From positions 1 through 61,790 of the forward strand of contig NZ_SSOJ01000107.1 of assembly GCF_029871205.1 (NCBI RefSeq): a stretch of DNA of 61,790 bases, in the 5' to 3' direction. Below the pieces are notes generated by a model. The model had not been told where the DNA came from, did no database searches, and saw nothing but the letters and a program-made list of their open reading frames with translations. The position numbers and the translations under genes were made by a program. The stretch is from Pseudomonas sp. BN417 (lineage in GTDB: Bacteria > Pseudomonadota > Gammaproteobacteria > Pseudomonadales > Pseudomonadaceae). Shown here one piece after another: positions 19,051-28,187 of this stretch. The stretch's first letter is position 1. Each line of letters begins with the position of its first letter.

Positions 19051-19815
19051 ATGAGCCTGTCCAGCGCCCTCACCCAACAACTCACCCGCCGCCCGCAGCG
19101 CCTGGCGCTGCTGGAACAGATCGCCGTGCAAGGCTCCATCACCCGCGCGGCCAAGGCCGCGGGCCTCAGCTACAAGGCCGCCTGGGACGCCATCGACGAA
19201 CTGAACAACCTCGCCGAACGCCCCCTGGTGGAGCGCTCGGTGGGTGGCAAGGGCGGTGGCGGCGCGCGGTTGACCACCGAGGGCGAACGCCTGCTGGCGC
19301 TCTACAAGCGCCTGGAAAGCCTGCAGGCGCGCCTGCTGCAAAGCGCCGAGAGCGAACAGGACCTGGAGCTGCTCGGCCGCCTGATGCTGCGCACCAGCGC
19401 CCGCAACCAACTGAGCGGCCGCGTACTTGGCATCGAAGCCAAGGGCCGCAACGACCTGGTGAGCATCGAGCTGGCCGGCGGCGCACGCCTGCACGCGCAG
19501 ATCACCCACGACAGCACCGAGAAACTCGAACTGGCCCCGGGCCGCGGCGTGGTGGCCCTGATCAAGGCCGGCTGGCTACGCCTGCAGTCTCTCGCGGAAC
19601 CGGCGGACGACACGCTGAACCAACTGCAAGGCCGAATCGAGGAAATCCTCGCCGCCGCCGATGGCCCTAGCGAAGTGCGCATCAGCCTGGCCAGCGGCCA
19701 GACGCTCTGCGCCCTGGTCGAGCCCGAGCGCCTGGCGCAGCTCGGCCTGAAGGCCGGCGACCCGGTACGCGCACAATTCGCCGCCGGCCAGATACTGCTG
19801 GGTACCGCGCTCTGA
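19051..19815 (+). CDS. modE: ModE-type molybdate-responsive regulator
   Basis: 254 residues. The N-terminal winged HTH (ITRAAKAAGLSYKAAWDAID) is followed by two Mop/TOBE domains (around RNQLSGRVLGIEAKG and LASGQTLCALVEPERL) that bind molybdate in the ModE dimer. It normally represses modABC and activates molybdoenzyme genes. No mod transport genes are in the window, so it acts at a distance. The Shine-Dalgarno is weak. Confidence 0.9.
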   Translation: MSLSSALTQQLTRRPQRLALLEQIAVQGSITRAAKAAGLSYKAAWDAIDELNNLAERPLVERSVGGKGGGGARLTTEGERLLALYKRLESLQARLLQSAESEQDLELLGRLMLRTSARNQLSGRVLGIEAKGRNDLVSIELAGGARLHAQITHDSTEKLELAPGRGVVALIKAGWLRLQSLAEPADDTLNQLQGRIEEILAAADGPSEVRISLASGQTLCALVEPERLAQLGLKAGDPVRAQFAAGQILLGTAL

Positions 19816-19881
19816 GCCCAGCCGAGCACACGCTGCGCGGCCAATGGCGATAGACTGGGCGCCTTACTGCCGGAGCCGCCC

Positions 19882-20856
19882 ATGTCTCACCCCTTCGATG
19901 ACCTCACCCCCGACCTGGTACTGGATGCCGTGGAAGGTATCGGCTACCTCAGCGATGCACGGATACTCGCCCTCAACAGCTACGAGAACCGCGTCTACCA
20001 GGTGGGCATCGAGGACGCCGAGCCGCTGATCGCCAAGTTCTACCGGCCCCAGCGCTGGAGCGACGCGGCCATACGTGAAGAGCACGGCTTCAGCGCCGAA
20101 CTGGCCGAATGCGAGGTGCCGGTGGTGGCGCCGCTGGTGCGCGAAGGCGAAAGCCTGTTCGAACACGCCGGCTTCCGCTTCGCCCTCTTCCCCCGCCGCG
20201 GCGGTCGCGCGCCGGAGCCGGGCAACCTGGACCAGCTCTACCGTCTCGGCCAGTTGCTCGGCCGCCTGCACGCGGTGGGCGCCACACGCCCCTTCGAGCA
20301 TCGCGAAACCCTGGCGGTGGACAACTTCGGCCACCAATCCCTGGCCACCCTGCTGGAAGGCAATTTCATTCCGCGAAGCCTGCTGCCGGCCTACGAGTCG
20401 GTGGCCCGCGACCTGCTCAAGCGCCTGGACAAGTTGTTCGCCGAGGTGCGCTACCAGCCGATCCGCCTGCACGGCGATTGCCACCCCGGCAACCTGCTGT
20501 GCCGCGACGAGGTCTTCCACATGGTGGACCTGGACGACTGCCGCATGGGCCCGGCGGTGCAGGACCTGTGGATGATGCTGGCCGGCGAGCGCCAGGAACG
20601 CCTCGGCCAACTCGCCGAGCTGATGGACGGTTACCAGGAGTTCCATGACTTCGACCCACGCGAACTGCCGCTGATCGAAGGCCTGCGCACCCTGCGCCTG
20701 ATGCACCACAGCGCCTGGATCGCCCGCCGCTGGGACGACCCGGCCTTCCCGATGCACTTCTCCTGGTTCGGCAGCGAACGCTATTGGGGCGACCAGATCC
20801 TGACCCTGCGCGAACAGCTGTCGGCGCTGGACGAAGCGCCGTTGAAGCTGTTCTGA
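19882..20856 (+). CDS. srkA: Stress response Ser/Thr kinase SrkA (YihE)
   Basis: 324-residue APH-like kinase. Likely ATP lysine is K52 (LIAKFYRP); the catalytic loop is HGDCHPGN with D199, and the metal motif is MVDLDDC with D216/D218. In E. coli SrkA phosphorylates proteins and protects against the MazF and Cpx stress death pathway. The start MSHPFDDLTPDL at 19882 fits family N-termini. A family B palindrome follows 25 nt after the stop. Confidence 0.93.
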   Translation: MSHPFDDLTPDLVLDAVEGIGYLSDARILALNSYENRVYQVGIEDAEPLIAKFYRPQRWSDAAIREEHGFSAELAECEVPVVAPLVREGESLFEHAGFRFALFPRRGGRAPEPGNLDQLYRLGQLLGRLHAVGATRPFEHRETLAVDNFGHQSLATLLEGNFIPRSLLPAYESVARDLLKRLDKLFAEVRYQPIRLHGDCHPGNLLCRDEVFHMVDLDDCRMGPAVQDLWMMLAGERQERLGQLAELMDGYQEFHDFDPRELPLIEGLRTLRLMHHSAWIARRWDDPAFPMHFSWFGSERYWGDQILTLREQLSALDEAPLKLF

Positions 20857-20881
20857 GCGGTCGGATTCTCTCCGCGTTCCC

Positions 20882-20980
20882 TTGTGGGGGCGAATTCATT
20901 CGCTAAGGGCTGCGCAGCAGCCCCAATAACCACCCCGGGCGAACCTGCGGTCCGCTCAGCGATTGAAATCGCCCCCACAA
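20882..20980. repeat. Family B ~98-bp palindrome, copy 1
   Basis: Left arm GTGGGGGCGAATTCATTCGC; right arm a variant, GCGATTGAAATCGCCCCCAC. The centre has GGGCTGCGCAGCAGCCC. It sits between srkA and rarD. The rest of the gap to 21134 (about 150 nt) holds only the presumed rarD promoter. Confidence 0.85.
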
Positions 20981-21134
20981 AAGAGTGGAAGGCGCCCTCG
21001 CAAGCAGGCGTAAAGCCAGCCTTACGCGTTTCGCTTGCGCAGCCTTGCGGAAAAAACCTGAGCGCACAGACAAGCTCCGCCACCGCCCACTAGAATGTCG
21101 CACTACTCGTTAGCTGCCTAAGCAAGGACATTCC

Positions 21135-22022
21135 ATGGCCACCGCCGACCCGCGCCGCGGGTACATCCTGGGGCTCACCGCCTACATCATCTGGGGACTC
21201 TTTCCGCTCTATTTCAAAGCCATCCAGAGCGTTCCCGCGCTGGAGATAATCGTCCATCGCGCCCTCTGGTCCGCCCTGTTCGGCGCGCTCCTGCTGCTGG
21301 TCTGGAAACACCCCGGCTGGCTGCGCGAGTTGCGCGACAACCCCAAGCGCTTCGGCGTGCTCGCCGCCAGCGGCATGCTGATCGCCGGCAACTGGCTGGT
21401 CTACGTCTGGGCGGTGAACAACGGCCGCATGCTGGAGGCGAGCCTCGGCTACTACATCAACCCGCTGGTCAACGTGCTGCTGGGGATGCTGATCCTCGGC
21501 GAACGCCTGCGGCGCCTGCAATGGATCGCGGTACTGCTGGCGGCCATCGGCGTGGCGCAGCAGATCTGGCAGGTGGGCGCGCTGCCCTGGGTGTCCCTGA
21601 CCCTGGCGCTGACCTTCGGTTTCTACGGACTGATCCGCAAGCAGGCACCGGTGAAGGCCCTGCCCGGCCTGGTGGTGGAAACCTGGCTGCTGCTGCCCCT
21701 GGCCATCGGCTGGTTGCTGCTCAGCCCGAATGCAGCCTCCAGTCAGGCCGCGTTCTGGAGCACGCCGGAAGCCCTCTGGCTGGTCGCCGCCGGCCCCATC
21801 ACCCTGGTACCTCTGGTGTGTTTCAACGCCGCGGCGCGCCACCTGCCCTATACCACCCTGGGCTTCCTCCAGTACCTGGCGCCAACCCTGGTGATGCTGC
21901 AGGCGATCTTCCTGTTCGACGAGCACTTCGACCCGAGCAAGCTGGTGGCTTTCTCCTTCATCTGGGCGGGCCTGGCCATCTACAGCGTCGACGCCTGGCT
22001 CACCCTGCGGCGCAACGCCTGA
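21135..22022 (+). CDS. rarD: EamA/RarD family transporter
   Basis: 295 residues with ten hydrophobic segments in two EamA repeats, opening RGYILGLTAYIIWGLFPLYF, the RarD signature (first helix with WGxxPLY). RarD-type drug/metabolite transporters lack a clear substrate; the name comes from chloramphenicol sensitivity in E. coli-related work. Its own promoter region lies after the family B repeat. Confidence 0.92.
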   Translation: MATADPRRGYILGLTAYIIWGLFPLYFKAIQSVPALEIIVHRALWSALFGALLLLVWKHPGWLRELRDNPKRFGVLAASGMLIAGNWLVYVWAVNNGRMLEASLGYYINPLVNVLLGMLILGERLRRLQWIAVLLAAIGVAQQIWQVGALPWVSLTLALTFGFYGLIRKQAPVKALPGLVVETWLLLPLAIGWLLLSPNAASSQAAFWSTPEALWLVAAGPITLVPLVCFNAAARHLPYTTLGFLQYLAPTLVMLQAIFLFDEHFDPSKLVAFSFIWAGLAIYSVDAWLTLRRNA

Positions 22023-22035
22023 GCCCCGCCCCAGC

Positions 22036-22114
22036 GGTGGATCGATGAAGCGCGATCCACCCTACAAGGGCCGGAACCCGGCGTAGGGTGGAAATCCGCG
22101 TGGCGGATTTCCAC
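22036..22114. repeat. Family C GTAGGGTGG hairpins, copy 1
   Basis: Two adjacent hairpins, GTGGATCGATGAAGCGCGAT-CCAC and GTAGGGTGG...CCACC, lie between the convergent rarD and gcvR genes. They may act as a bidirectional terminator-like element. Confidence 0.7.
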
Positions 22115-22138
22115 CGTCGGGGGCCATGCAATGACGCC

Positions 22139-22657
22139 TCACTTCTCCTGATGCAGGTTCAACTCCACCATCAGGTCATCGGCCAGGGTCTCCAGCTTGG
22201 CCTGCAGCACGTCCAGTGACAGGGTCAGCGGCACCGCCAGCACCGCCTCGGCGTGGAACAGCGGCTCGCTGCTCATGGGCGCTGGCGCCACCTCGGTGAC
22301 CAGGCTTTCCAGGTTGACCCCCAGTTCCGTCAGCAGCCGGGTGATGTCGCGGACAATCCCCGGCCTGTCGTTGCCCACCAGGTCCAGCAGGATCGGCTTC
22401 CAGGTACAGGCCGGCTCGATGCCGCTCTGTGCCAGCATCACGCGGATGCCATGGGAGCTCAGGCCCTGCAGCCCCTCCACCAGCTCATCGTAGCCCTCGG
22501 CCGGCACCGCTACTCGCAAGATTCCGGCGAACTGCCCGGCCATGCGTGACATGCGGCTTTCCAGCCAGTTGCCGCCATGGGCGGCGATGCACTGGGCGAT
22601 GCGCTCGACCAGCCCGGGCTGATCAGGCGCTATGACCGTTAATACCAGATGATCCAC
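22139..22657 (-). CDS. gcvR: Glycine cleavage system repressor GcvR-like, two ACT domains
   Basis: 172 residues: ACT domain 1 from MDHLVLTVIAPDQPGLVERI and ACT domain 2 from LLDLVGNDRPGIVRDITRLL. GcvR binds GcvA and glycine to restrain gcvTHP in E. coli. There is no DNA-binding domain. Glycine metabolism also appears in the sox/glyA region of this window, but no direct link is visible. The next gene upstream on the strand is the GNAT gene (35-nt gap), so they may be cotranscribed. Confidence 0.85.
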   Translation of the reverse strand: MDHLVLTVIAPDQPGLVERIAQCIAAHGGNWLESRMSRMAGQFAGILRVAVPAEGYDELVEGLQGLSSHGIRVMLAQSGIEPACTWKPILLDLVGNDRPGIVRDITRLLTELGVNLESLVTEVAPAPMSSEPLFHAEAVLAVPLTLSLDVLQAKLETLADDLMVELNLHQEK

Positions 22658-22692
22658 GCTCGACTCCTCATAGTGGCAACCGGCGCCTGGCC

Positions 22693-23139
22693 TCAGGCCA
22701 GGCTCAGCCAGTAGGTGAAGAAGACCTCGTCCCGCACATAGCCAAGCCGCTCATAGAGCGCCTGGCCGGCGAGGTTGGTCTTCGCGGTTTCCAGCTGGAT
22801 GCCGCAGGCGCCGGTAGTTTCAGCGTGGGCGCGAGCGGCGTTCATCAGGTCTTCGCCCACCCCCTGACGCCGGGCTGCGGGCACTACATAAAGATCGCTC
22901 AACAACCAGGCCGGCGCCATCGCCAGCGATGAATGAAAGGGATACAGCTGCACGAAGCCCTGAGCGCTCCCCGCACCATCACGGGCGATCAGCAGGGTCG
23001 AATCGCCATGCTGCATGCGCTCTTCGAGAAAGGCGCGAATCTCCGGCAGCGGTCTGGGCACCTCGTAGAAGTCCAGGTAGCCGGCAAACAGGCTGGCGAA
23101 GTCGTCGAGGTCTCTGCGGGTGGCAGGGCGAACGGGCAT
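22693..23139 (-). CDS. GNAT-family N-acetyltransferase
   Basis: 148 residues from the ATG at 23139 (MPVRPATRRDLDDFASL). The acetyl-CoA motif A is LYVVPAARRQGVGEDLM and motif B is LYERLGYVRD. It resembles small-molecule or diamine acetyltransferases; the substrate is unknown. A frame continuing to 23259 has a non-family N-terminus and overlaps a regulatory dyad, so the shorter start is preferred. Confidence 0.85.
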   Translation of the reverse strand: MPVRPATRRDLDDFASLFAGYLDFYEVPRPLPEIRAFLEERMQHGDSTLLIARDGAGSAQGFVQLYPFHSSLAMAPAWLLSDLYVVPAARRQGVGEDLMNAARAHAETTGACGIQLETAKTNLAGQALYERLGYVRDEVFFTYWLSLA

Positions 23140-23235
23140 GGTGTGGCTCCGGGCGAGGCTCGACGGAGTATAGGAAATGCCCTGAAAGCTGCGCGAAAAG
23201 GCCATCAAACGATGTGCGACGGCCTGTCGCAGTTC

Positions 23236-23268
23236 ATCTGAAAAATAAATCGTGTACATTTTTCAGAT
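23236..23268. promoter_or_regulatory. AT-rich perfect 11-bp dyad in the GNAT-glcB divergent region
   Basis: ATCTGAAAAAT - 11-nt spacer - ATTTTTCAGAT, exact complement arms, in the 317-nt region between the GNAT start (23139) and glcB start (23457). The dyad is far richer in AT than its surroundings. It looks like an operator for an unidentified regulator. The rest of that region (23269-23456) shows no gene. Confidence 0.6.
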
Positions 23269-23456
23269 TTAGCTGGAACAATACGCCAGTTTTTTGAGAA
23301 CATTCTGCCCGCCGTCGTGACCGTAAACCAGCTTTTAGTCGCATAACGACGCGACCCCGCTGATTTTCGCGACGGCTTCATGTAGTATGCCGCGCTTCGG
23401 ACTACAAGAAGGGAGAACCCCTGTCCGAACGGATATTGAGCAGAGTGAGGCAAGCA

Positions 23457-25634
23457 ATGACTGAGCGCGTTCAAGTCGGTGGCCTTCAGGTCGCCAGAGT
23501 CCTGTTCGACTTCGTGAACAACGAAGCCATCCCCGGAACCGGCATTGCCGCCGATACGTTCTGGGCCGGTGTGGAAGCCGTCATCAATGACCTGGCTCCG
23601 AAGAACAAAGCCCTCCTCGCCAAACGCGATGAATTGCAGGCCAAGATCGACGCCTGGCACCAGGCGCGCGCCGGCCAGGCCCATGACGCCGTGGCCTACA
23701 AGGCGTTCCTCCAGGAGATCGGCTACCTGCTGCCGGAACCGGCCGACTTCCAGGCCGCCACCCAGAATGTCGACGAAGAAATCGCCCGCATGGCCGGCCC
23801 GCAGCTGGTCGTACCGGTGATGAACGCGCGCTTCGCCCTGAACGCCGCCAACGCCCGCTGGGGTTCGCTCTACGACGCCCTCTACGGCACCGATGCCATC
23901 AGCGAAGAAGGTGGCGCCGAGAAAGGCAAGGGCTACAACAAGGTTCGCGGTGACAAGGTGATCGCCTTCGCCCGCGCCTTCCTCGACGAAGCCGCGCCGC
24001 TGGAAGGTGCTTCCCACGTCGACGCGGCCGCCTACGTGGTCAAGAACGGCCAGCTCGCCGTGACCCTGAAGAACGGCAGTGAGGTCGGCCTGAAGCAAGC
24101 CGCCCAGTTCATCGCCTTCCAGGGCGAGGCCGCCAAGCCTGCCGCCGTGCTGCTGAAGAACAACGGCCTGCACTTCGAAATCCAGATCGACCCGACCAGC
24201 CCCATCGGCCAGACTGACGCCGCCGGCGTGAAGGACGTGCTGATGGAGTCCGCGCTGACCACCATCATGGACTGCGAAGACTCGGTCGCCGCGGTCGATG
24301 CCGACGACAAGGTCGTGGTCTACCGCAACTGGCTGGGCCTGATGAAGGGCGACCTCGCTGAAGCTGTCAGCAAGGGCGGCCAGACCTTCACCCGCACCAT
24401 GAACCCGGACCGCGTCTACACCAAGGCCGACGGTGCCGAGCTGACCCTGCACGGCCGCAGCCTGCTGTTCGTGCGCAACGTCGGCCACCTGATGACCAAC
24501 CCGGCCATCCTCGACGCCGCCGGCAACGAAGTACCGGAAGGCATCCAGGACGGCCTGTTCACCGGCCTGATCGCGCTGCACAACCTGAAGGGCAACACCA
24601 GCCGCAAGAACACCCGCACCGGCTCGATGTACATCGTCAAGCCGAAGATGCACGGTCCGGAAGAAGTGGCCTTCGCCACCGAAATCTTCGGCCGCGTGGA
24701 AGATGTGCTGGGCCTGCCGCGCAACACCCTGAAGGTTGGCATCATGGACGAGGAGCGCCGTACCACCATCAACCTCAAGGCTTGCATCAAGGCCGCCGCC
24801 GAGCGCGTGGTGTTCATCAACACCGGCTTCCTCGACCGCACCGGTGACGAAATCCACACCTCCATGGAAGCTGGCGCCATGGTGCGCAAGGGCGCCATGA
24901 AGACCGAGAAGTGGATCGGCGCCTACGAGAACAACAACGTCGACGTCGGCCTGGCCACCGGCCTGCAGGGCAAGGCGCAGATCGGCAAGGGCATGTGGGC
25001 CATGCCGGACCTGATGGCCGGGATGCTCGAGCAGAAGATCGGCCACCCGCTGGCGGGCGCCAACACCGCCTGGGTACCCTCGCCGACCGCCGCCACCCTG
25101 CACGCGCTGCACTACCACAAGGTCGACGTGTTCGCCCGTCAGGCCGAACTGGCCAAGCGCGCCCCGGCTTCGGTGGACGACATCCTGACCATCCCGCTGG
25201 CGTCGAACACCAACTGGAGCGCTGACGAGATTCAGAACGAACTGGACAACAACGCCCAGGGCATCCTCGGCTATGTAGTGCGCTGGATCGACCAGGGCGT
25301 CGGCTGCTCCAAAGTACCGGACATCAACGATGTCGGCCTGATGGAAGACCGCGCCACCCTGCGTATCTCCAGCCAGCTGCTGGCCAACTGGCTGCGCCAT
25401 GGCGTGGTCAGCAAGGAACAGATCGTCGAGAGCCTGGAACGCATGGCCGCCGTGGTCGACCGGCAGAACGCCAGCGACTCGCTGTACCGCCCGATGGCGC
25501 CTAACTTCGCCGACAACGTGGCCTTCCAGGCCGCGCTGGAACTGGTGGTGGAAGGCACCGCGCAGCCCAATGGCTACACCGAGCCGGTCCTGCACCGTCG
25601 TCGCCGCGAGTTCAAGGCGAAGAACGGCCTCTGA
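23457..25634 (+). CDS. glcB: Malate synthase G
   Basis: Condenses glyoxylate and acetyl-CoA to malate; in Pseudomonas it is the isoform serving both the glyoxylate shunt and glycolate use. 725 residues from the ATG at 23457 ([12 protein letters not shown]), which fits the family length of about 723. Motifs include [29 protein letters not shown] and [20 protein letters not shown] Shine-Dalgarno precedes it. It ends at a strong terminator. Confidence 0.97.
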   Translation: MTERVQVGGLQVARVLFDFVNNEAIPGTGIAADTFWAGVEAVINDLAPKNKALLAKRDELQAKIDAWHQARAGQAHDAVAYKAFLQEIGYLLPEPADFQAATQNVDEEIARMAGPQLVVPVMNARFALNAANARWGSLYDALYGTDAISEEGGAEKGKGYNKVRGDKVIAFARAFLDEAAPLEGASHVDAAAYVVKNGQLAVTLKNGSEVGLKQAAQFIAFQGEAAKPAAVLLKNNGLHFEIQIDPTSPIGQTDAAGVKDVLMESALTTIMDCEDSVAAVDADDKVVVYRNWLGLMKGDLAEAVSKGGQTFTRTMNPDRVYTKADGAELTLHGRSLLFVRNVGHLMTNPAILDAAGNEVPEGIQDGLFTGLIALHNLKGNTSRKNTRTGSMYIVKPKMHGPEEVAFATEIFGRVEDVLGLPRNTLKVGIMDEERRTTINLKACIKAAAERVVFINTGFLDRTGDEIHTSMEAGAMVRKGAMKTEKWIGAYENNNVDVGLATGLQGKAQIGKGMWAMPDLMAGMLEQKIGHPLAGANTAWVPSPTAATLHALHYHKVDVFARQAELAKRAPASVDDILTIPLASNTNWSADEIQNELDNNAQGILGYVVRWIDQGVGCSKVPDINDVGLMEDRATLRISSQLLANWLRHGVVSKEQIVESLERMAAVVDRQNASDSLYRPMAPNFADNVAFQAALELVVEGTAQPNGYTEPVLHRRRREFKAKNGL

Positions 25635-25645
25635 GGCCTGCCCAT

Positions 25646-25672
25646 GAAAAACCGCCCTTCGGGGCGGTTTTT
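25646..25672 (+). terminator. Rho-independent terminator after glcB
   Basis: AAAAACCGCCC-ttcg-GGGCGGTTTTT: an 11-bp stem with a stable UUCG loop and a U-tract, beginning 12 nt past the glcB stop. It is symmetrical enough to work in both directions. Confidence 0.93.
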
Positions 25673-25691
25673 CTTTGCCGGTGCGAATCGC

Positions 25692-25720
25692 CGGTAGGGT
25701 GGGGTTCAGCCCACCATCCC
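25692..25720. repeat. Family C GTAGGGTGG element, short copy
   Basis: GGTAGGGTGGGGTTCAGCCC-ACC, a short member of family C between the glcB terminator and the TetR gene. Confidence 0.5.
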
Positions 25721-25751
25721 CCTAGTGGAAAGGGGCCAGCTCGAGGTAAAG

Positions 25752-26321
25752 CTACTGCGGCAACAAGGCCAGTAGCTCCCCCTCTACCAGGTCCAGAGCC
25801 TCCAGCGACTGCTGCGCCCTGGCTACTCCCAATGCTCCTTCCAGCGCCGCGATGATCAGCCAGGCCCGGCTGCGCGCCGAGGCGGTGTCCAGGCCATCGG
25901 CGCAAAGTGACCGTTCGAAACTCCCCTGCCACTCCTGCAAGGCCCTGCGGCAGCGCAGGTGGACCTGTTGCAGCTCGTCGTCAATGCTCAGGGTCGTGGC
26001 GAAAATCGGGCAGGACTCGGCGAAAGCCGAAGCCTCCAGCCAGCCGCGCAAGGTCGCGGTAAAACGAAGCAGGGCATTGCGCGCATGGGGCGCCTTCTCG
26101 CCGGCATGCTCGAGGTGCTGCAACACCTCGTCGGCGACGAAATCGATGGCGGCACTGACGATCGCCGATTTGCCGTCCGGAAAGTAATGGTAGAGCGAAC
26201 CTTTGGGTGTTTCCGAACGGGCAATGATGTCGCCCAGGCCGGTGCCGAAATAGCCTCGGCTTGCCAGCAACGAAGCGGTGGCACGTATTACTCGGTCAGC
26301 GGCGTTGGATTTCTTCGGCAA
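25752..26321 (-). CDS. TetR/AcrR-family repressor
   Basis: 189 residues from a probable TTG start at 26321 (PKKSNAADRVIRATASLL), chosen because GGAGAG lies 5 nt upstream; a longer ATG frame to 26381 has no family match. HTH: LGDIIARSETPKGSLYHYF, of the YxHF type. The ligand domain is less clear and resembles the LmrA/YxaF group (KAPHARNALLRFTATLRGWL). It lies downstream of two thioesterase genes, and a palindromic operator sits before the first, so it may autoregulate that operon. The ligand is unknown. Confidence 0.85.
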   Translation of the reverse strand: MPKKSNAADRVIRATASLLASRGYFGTGLGDIIARSETPKGSLYHYFPDGKSAIVSAAIDFVADEVLQHLEHAGEKAPHARNALLRFTATLRGWLEASAFAESCPIFATTLSIDDELQQVHLRCRRALQEWQGSFERSLCADGLDTASARSRAWLIIAALEGALGVARAQQSLEALDLVEGELLALLPQ

Positions 26322-26384
26322 GGCTTCTCTCCATACGGGAACAGCGCGCCGGCTGGCCGGCGCGCGCCAAGGATGCCCCAAGCC

Positions 26385-26792
26385 TCAGGGAATATGAAAC
26401 ACGGCGCTGGCGCGGGCTACCGGCTGCTCTCCAGTGTCGATAGACGCGCTGGCGAAGGCCAGGCGTTGGCCGATCTTCTGGATGTGCGTGCGCACTTCGA
26501 GAAGATCCCCCAGACGGGCCGCACCGCAGAAGTCCAGATTGAGGTTGACCGTCGCCATGGCCAGCGGCGGTTCTCGGGAGTAGGCGGTGGAATAACCAAG
26601 GGCAACGTCCGCGAGACTGCAGAGCAATCCGCCATGGGCTGTGCCGCGCTGGTTGCAGTGTTTCTGCTCGACCCGCAAGGCAATGACCATCCCCTCCTGA
26701 TCATCCTGCCAGTAGTACAACGGTCCGAGCAGATCCAGAAAGGGACTGCTGCGAAACAGCGGCGCATAGCCGCGAGGAAGTATGTCGTCCAT
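26385..26792 (-). CDS. PaaI-type hotdog thioesterase
   Basis: 135 residues, single hotdog fold. The catalytic region is GTAHGGLLCSLADVALG (His-Gly-Gly with downstream Asp), then VNLNLDFCGAARLGD, as in PaaI/YbgC family acyl-CoA thioesterases. Overlaps the upstream paralogue by 1 nt (TGATG), so the two are coupled. Confidence 0.88.
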   Translation of the reverse strand: MDDILPRGYAPLFRSSPFLDLLGPLYYWQDDQEGMVIALRVEQKHCNQRGTAHGGLLCSLADVALGYSTAYSREPPLAMATVNLNLDFCGAARLGDLLEVRTHIQKIGQRLAFASASIDTGEQPVARASAVFHIP

Positions 26793-27223
26793 CAGCGACC
26801 ACCCTCGCCGCCAACCTTCGCCACCGTGGCCAATGCCATGGCCACCAGGGTTTCCTTCCCACCCAGCCGGGCGAAGACTTCCGCCAGAACAACCAGCAAC
26901 CGCCCCGAGGACTTCACCACCCGTCCTTTCGCCAGCAGCCGCTCCCCCACCGCTGGAGCCAGCAGGTTCAGCTTGTATTCGGAAGTCACCACATCGCCCG
27001 CCACCGAGGCCGCCGCCCAGGCGCAGGCACTGTCGGCCATGAAACCGACGACAGCACCATGCACGTAGCCGTGATGCTGGTGCATCAGTTCAGGCTTTAC
27101 GTCGATCTCGAACTCGACGGTACCGCCCCCTATCGAACTGACCTGGGCGCCCATCAGTCGCGCGAACGGGGTGACGCTTATCACGGCTTCTAGCCTTGCC
27201 TGCATCTGCTGATCATGTGCCAT
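26792..27223 (-). CDS. PaaI-type hotdog thioesterase, second copy
   Basis: 143 residues from the ATG at 27223 (MAHDQQMQARLEAVISV), with AAGGA 8 nt upstream. The hotdog signature is HHGYVHGAVVGFMADSACAWA. Divergent from its neighbour in sequence, so they may cover different chain lengths or form a heteromer. First gene of the thioesterase-thioesterase-TetR operon. Confidence 0.87.
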   Translation of the reverse strand: MAHDQQMQARLEAVISVTPFARLMGAQVSSIGGGTVEFEIDVKPELMHQHHGYVHGAVVGFMADSACAWAAASVAGDVVTSEYKLNLLAPAVGERLLAKGRVVKSSGRLLVVLAEVFARLGGKETLVAMALATVAKVGGEGGR

Positions 27224-27271
27224 GGCTGGATTCCTTCTGTTGGCGAAAGTGGTCAAGCCGATCTGATTATA

Positions 27272-27283
27272 TAGACCGGTCTA
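27272..27283. promoter_or_regulatory. TetR-type operator before the thioesterase operon
   Basis: TAGACCGGTCTA, a perfect 12-bp palindrome, framed by TATA and ACTATAT. This is the shape of NemR/AcuR-type TetR operators. It lies 49 nt upstream of the first thioesterase ATG, within the presumed promoter. Confidence 0.65.
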
Positions 27284-27381
27284 ACTATATTGATCACAAA
27301 CCAGCCAGAAGCAATGCACTTCGAACACGAATAGGGGCCATGAATGACCGGGTAGTCAGTGACCTGATCGTCGCGCAGGCA

Positions 27382-27409
27382 TAAAAAAACCGCCTTTCCC
27401 TGGCGGTTT
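27382..27409 (-). terminator. Rho-independent terminator after the receiver-domain gene
   Basis: Read on the minus strand: AAACCGCCAGGGAAAGGCGG then TTTTTTTAT, immediately after the stop at 27412. Confidence 0.88.
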
Positions 27410-27411
27410 CT

Positions 27412-27945
27412 TCAGGCGCTTTTCAGCGCGATAACTTTCGCTTTGGCTTTCGGCTTCTCCGGCCTGGGGCGCACCCGAGGTGGCGGAGGTGGCGCCTTGG
27501 GCTGGGGCGGCGTGCCCAGCTCATTGCCTACGAGGTTGGTCAGGCGGCTCATGTCCACAGGTTTGAGGAGGAAGTCCACCACCTTCATGTGCATCGCCTC
27601 GATGGCGTCCTGCACGTCGGCGTTGCCGGCAACGATGATGACCGGCAGGCTCGGCCGCGCCGACTGGCGAATCTGGCGCACCAGTTCCAGGCCGCTGCCG
27701 CTTTGCATGTGCAGCTCGGTGATCATCAGGCCGATGGAGGGCCGCGCAGCCAGCAGCGCCAGGGCCTGCTCGCCGTTGTCGGCAGTGATGCAGGGAATGC
27801 CCTGGGCAACCAGTTCGTCGGCCAGGGCATCGCGCCCGACCTCGTCGTCGTCCACCAGCAGTACGCTGGGCGGCGCGCTGGGTACGCGCATGATTTCCTC
27901 AAGCGCTTGCAGCTCAGCCTCACTCAGCAGGTCACCGTAACTCAT
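27412..27945 (-). CDS. Receiver-only protein with Glu at the phospho-acceptor position
   Basis: 177 residues from the ATG at 27945 (MSYGDLLSEAEL). A CheY-like receiver domain occupies residues 27-143: acidic pocket VDDDE (32-34), switch Lys K128 (LLKPVD). The phospho-acceptor Asp is replaced by Glu77 (ITELHM, codon GAG), and the conserved Thr/Ser by Ala106 (VIIVAGN). The C-terminal tail (144-177) is Pro/Lys/Arg-rich (PKAPPPPPRVRPRPEKPKAK) with no output domain. It is probably a phosphorylation-independent or constitutive adaptor. Divergent from the DUF294 gene. Confidence 0.85.
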   Translation of the reverse strand: MSYGDLLSEAELQALEEIMRVPSAPPSVLLVDDDEVGRDALADELVAQGIPCITADNGEQALALLAARPSIGLMITELHMQSGSGLELVRQIRQSARPSLPVIIVAGNADVQDAIEAMHMKVVDFLLKPVDMSRLTNLVGNELGTPPQPKAPPPPPRVRPRPEKPKAKAKVIALKSA

Positions 27946-28187
27946 GGGGTCGTCCTCGATTGGACCTTCCCTAGCAGGCCCACTACCCGCACTTTTTAGC
28001 TTTAGCACGGGGCTCGCTGGTCGGATGCGCAAAATGCACGCAAGTTCCCGTGCAGAACGCATTAGCCGCCGAACGGTAGCCTTTCGCTCTTATCCGGCGG
28101 TGTTCGTGGTTAGACTTACGTCCAATTTGTGTCGCGCCCGGTCGCGAGCAGCATTGGTCCACTAACAAGAACAAGGCAGGCAGGTCC

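Noticed and set aside
20884-21093. A 69-codon plus-strand frame in the srkA-rarD gap.
   Set aside because: Its translation is the family B repeat (MGANSFAKG); the same false peptide appears wherever the repeat occurs, so it is not a gene.
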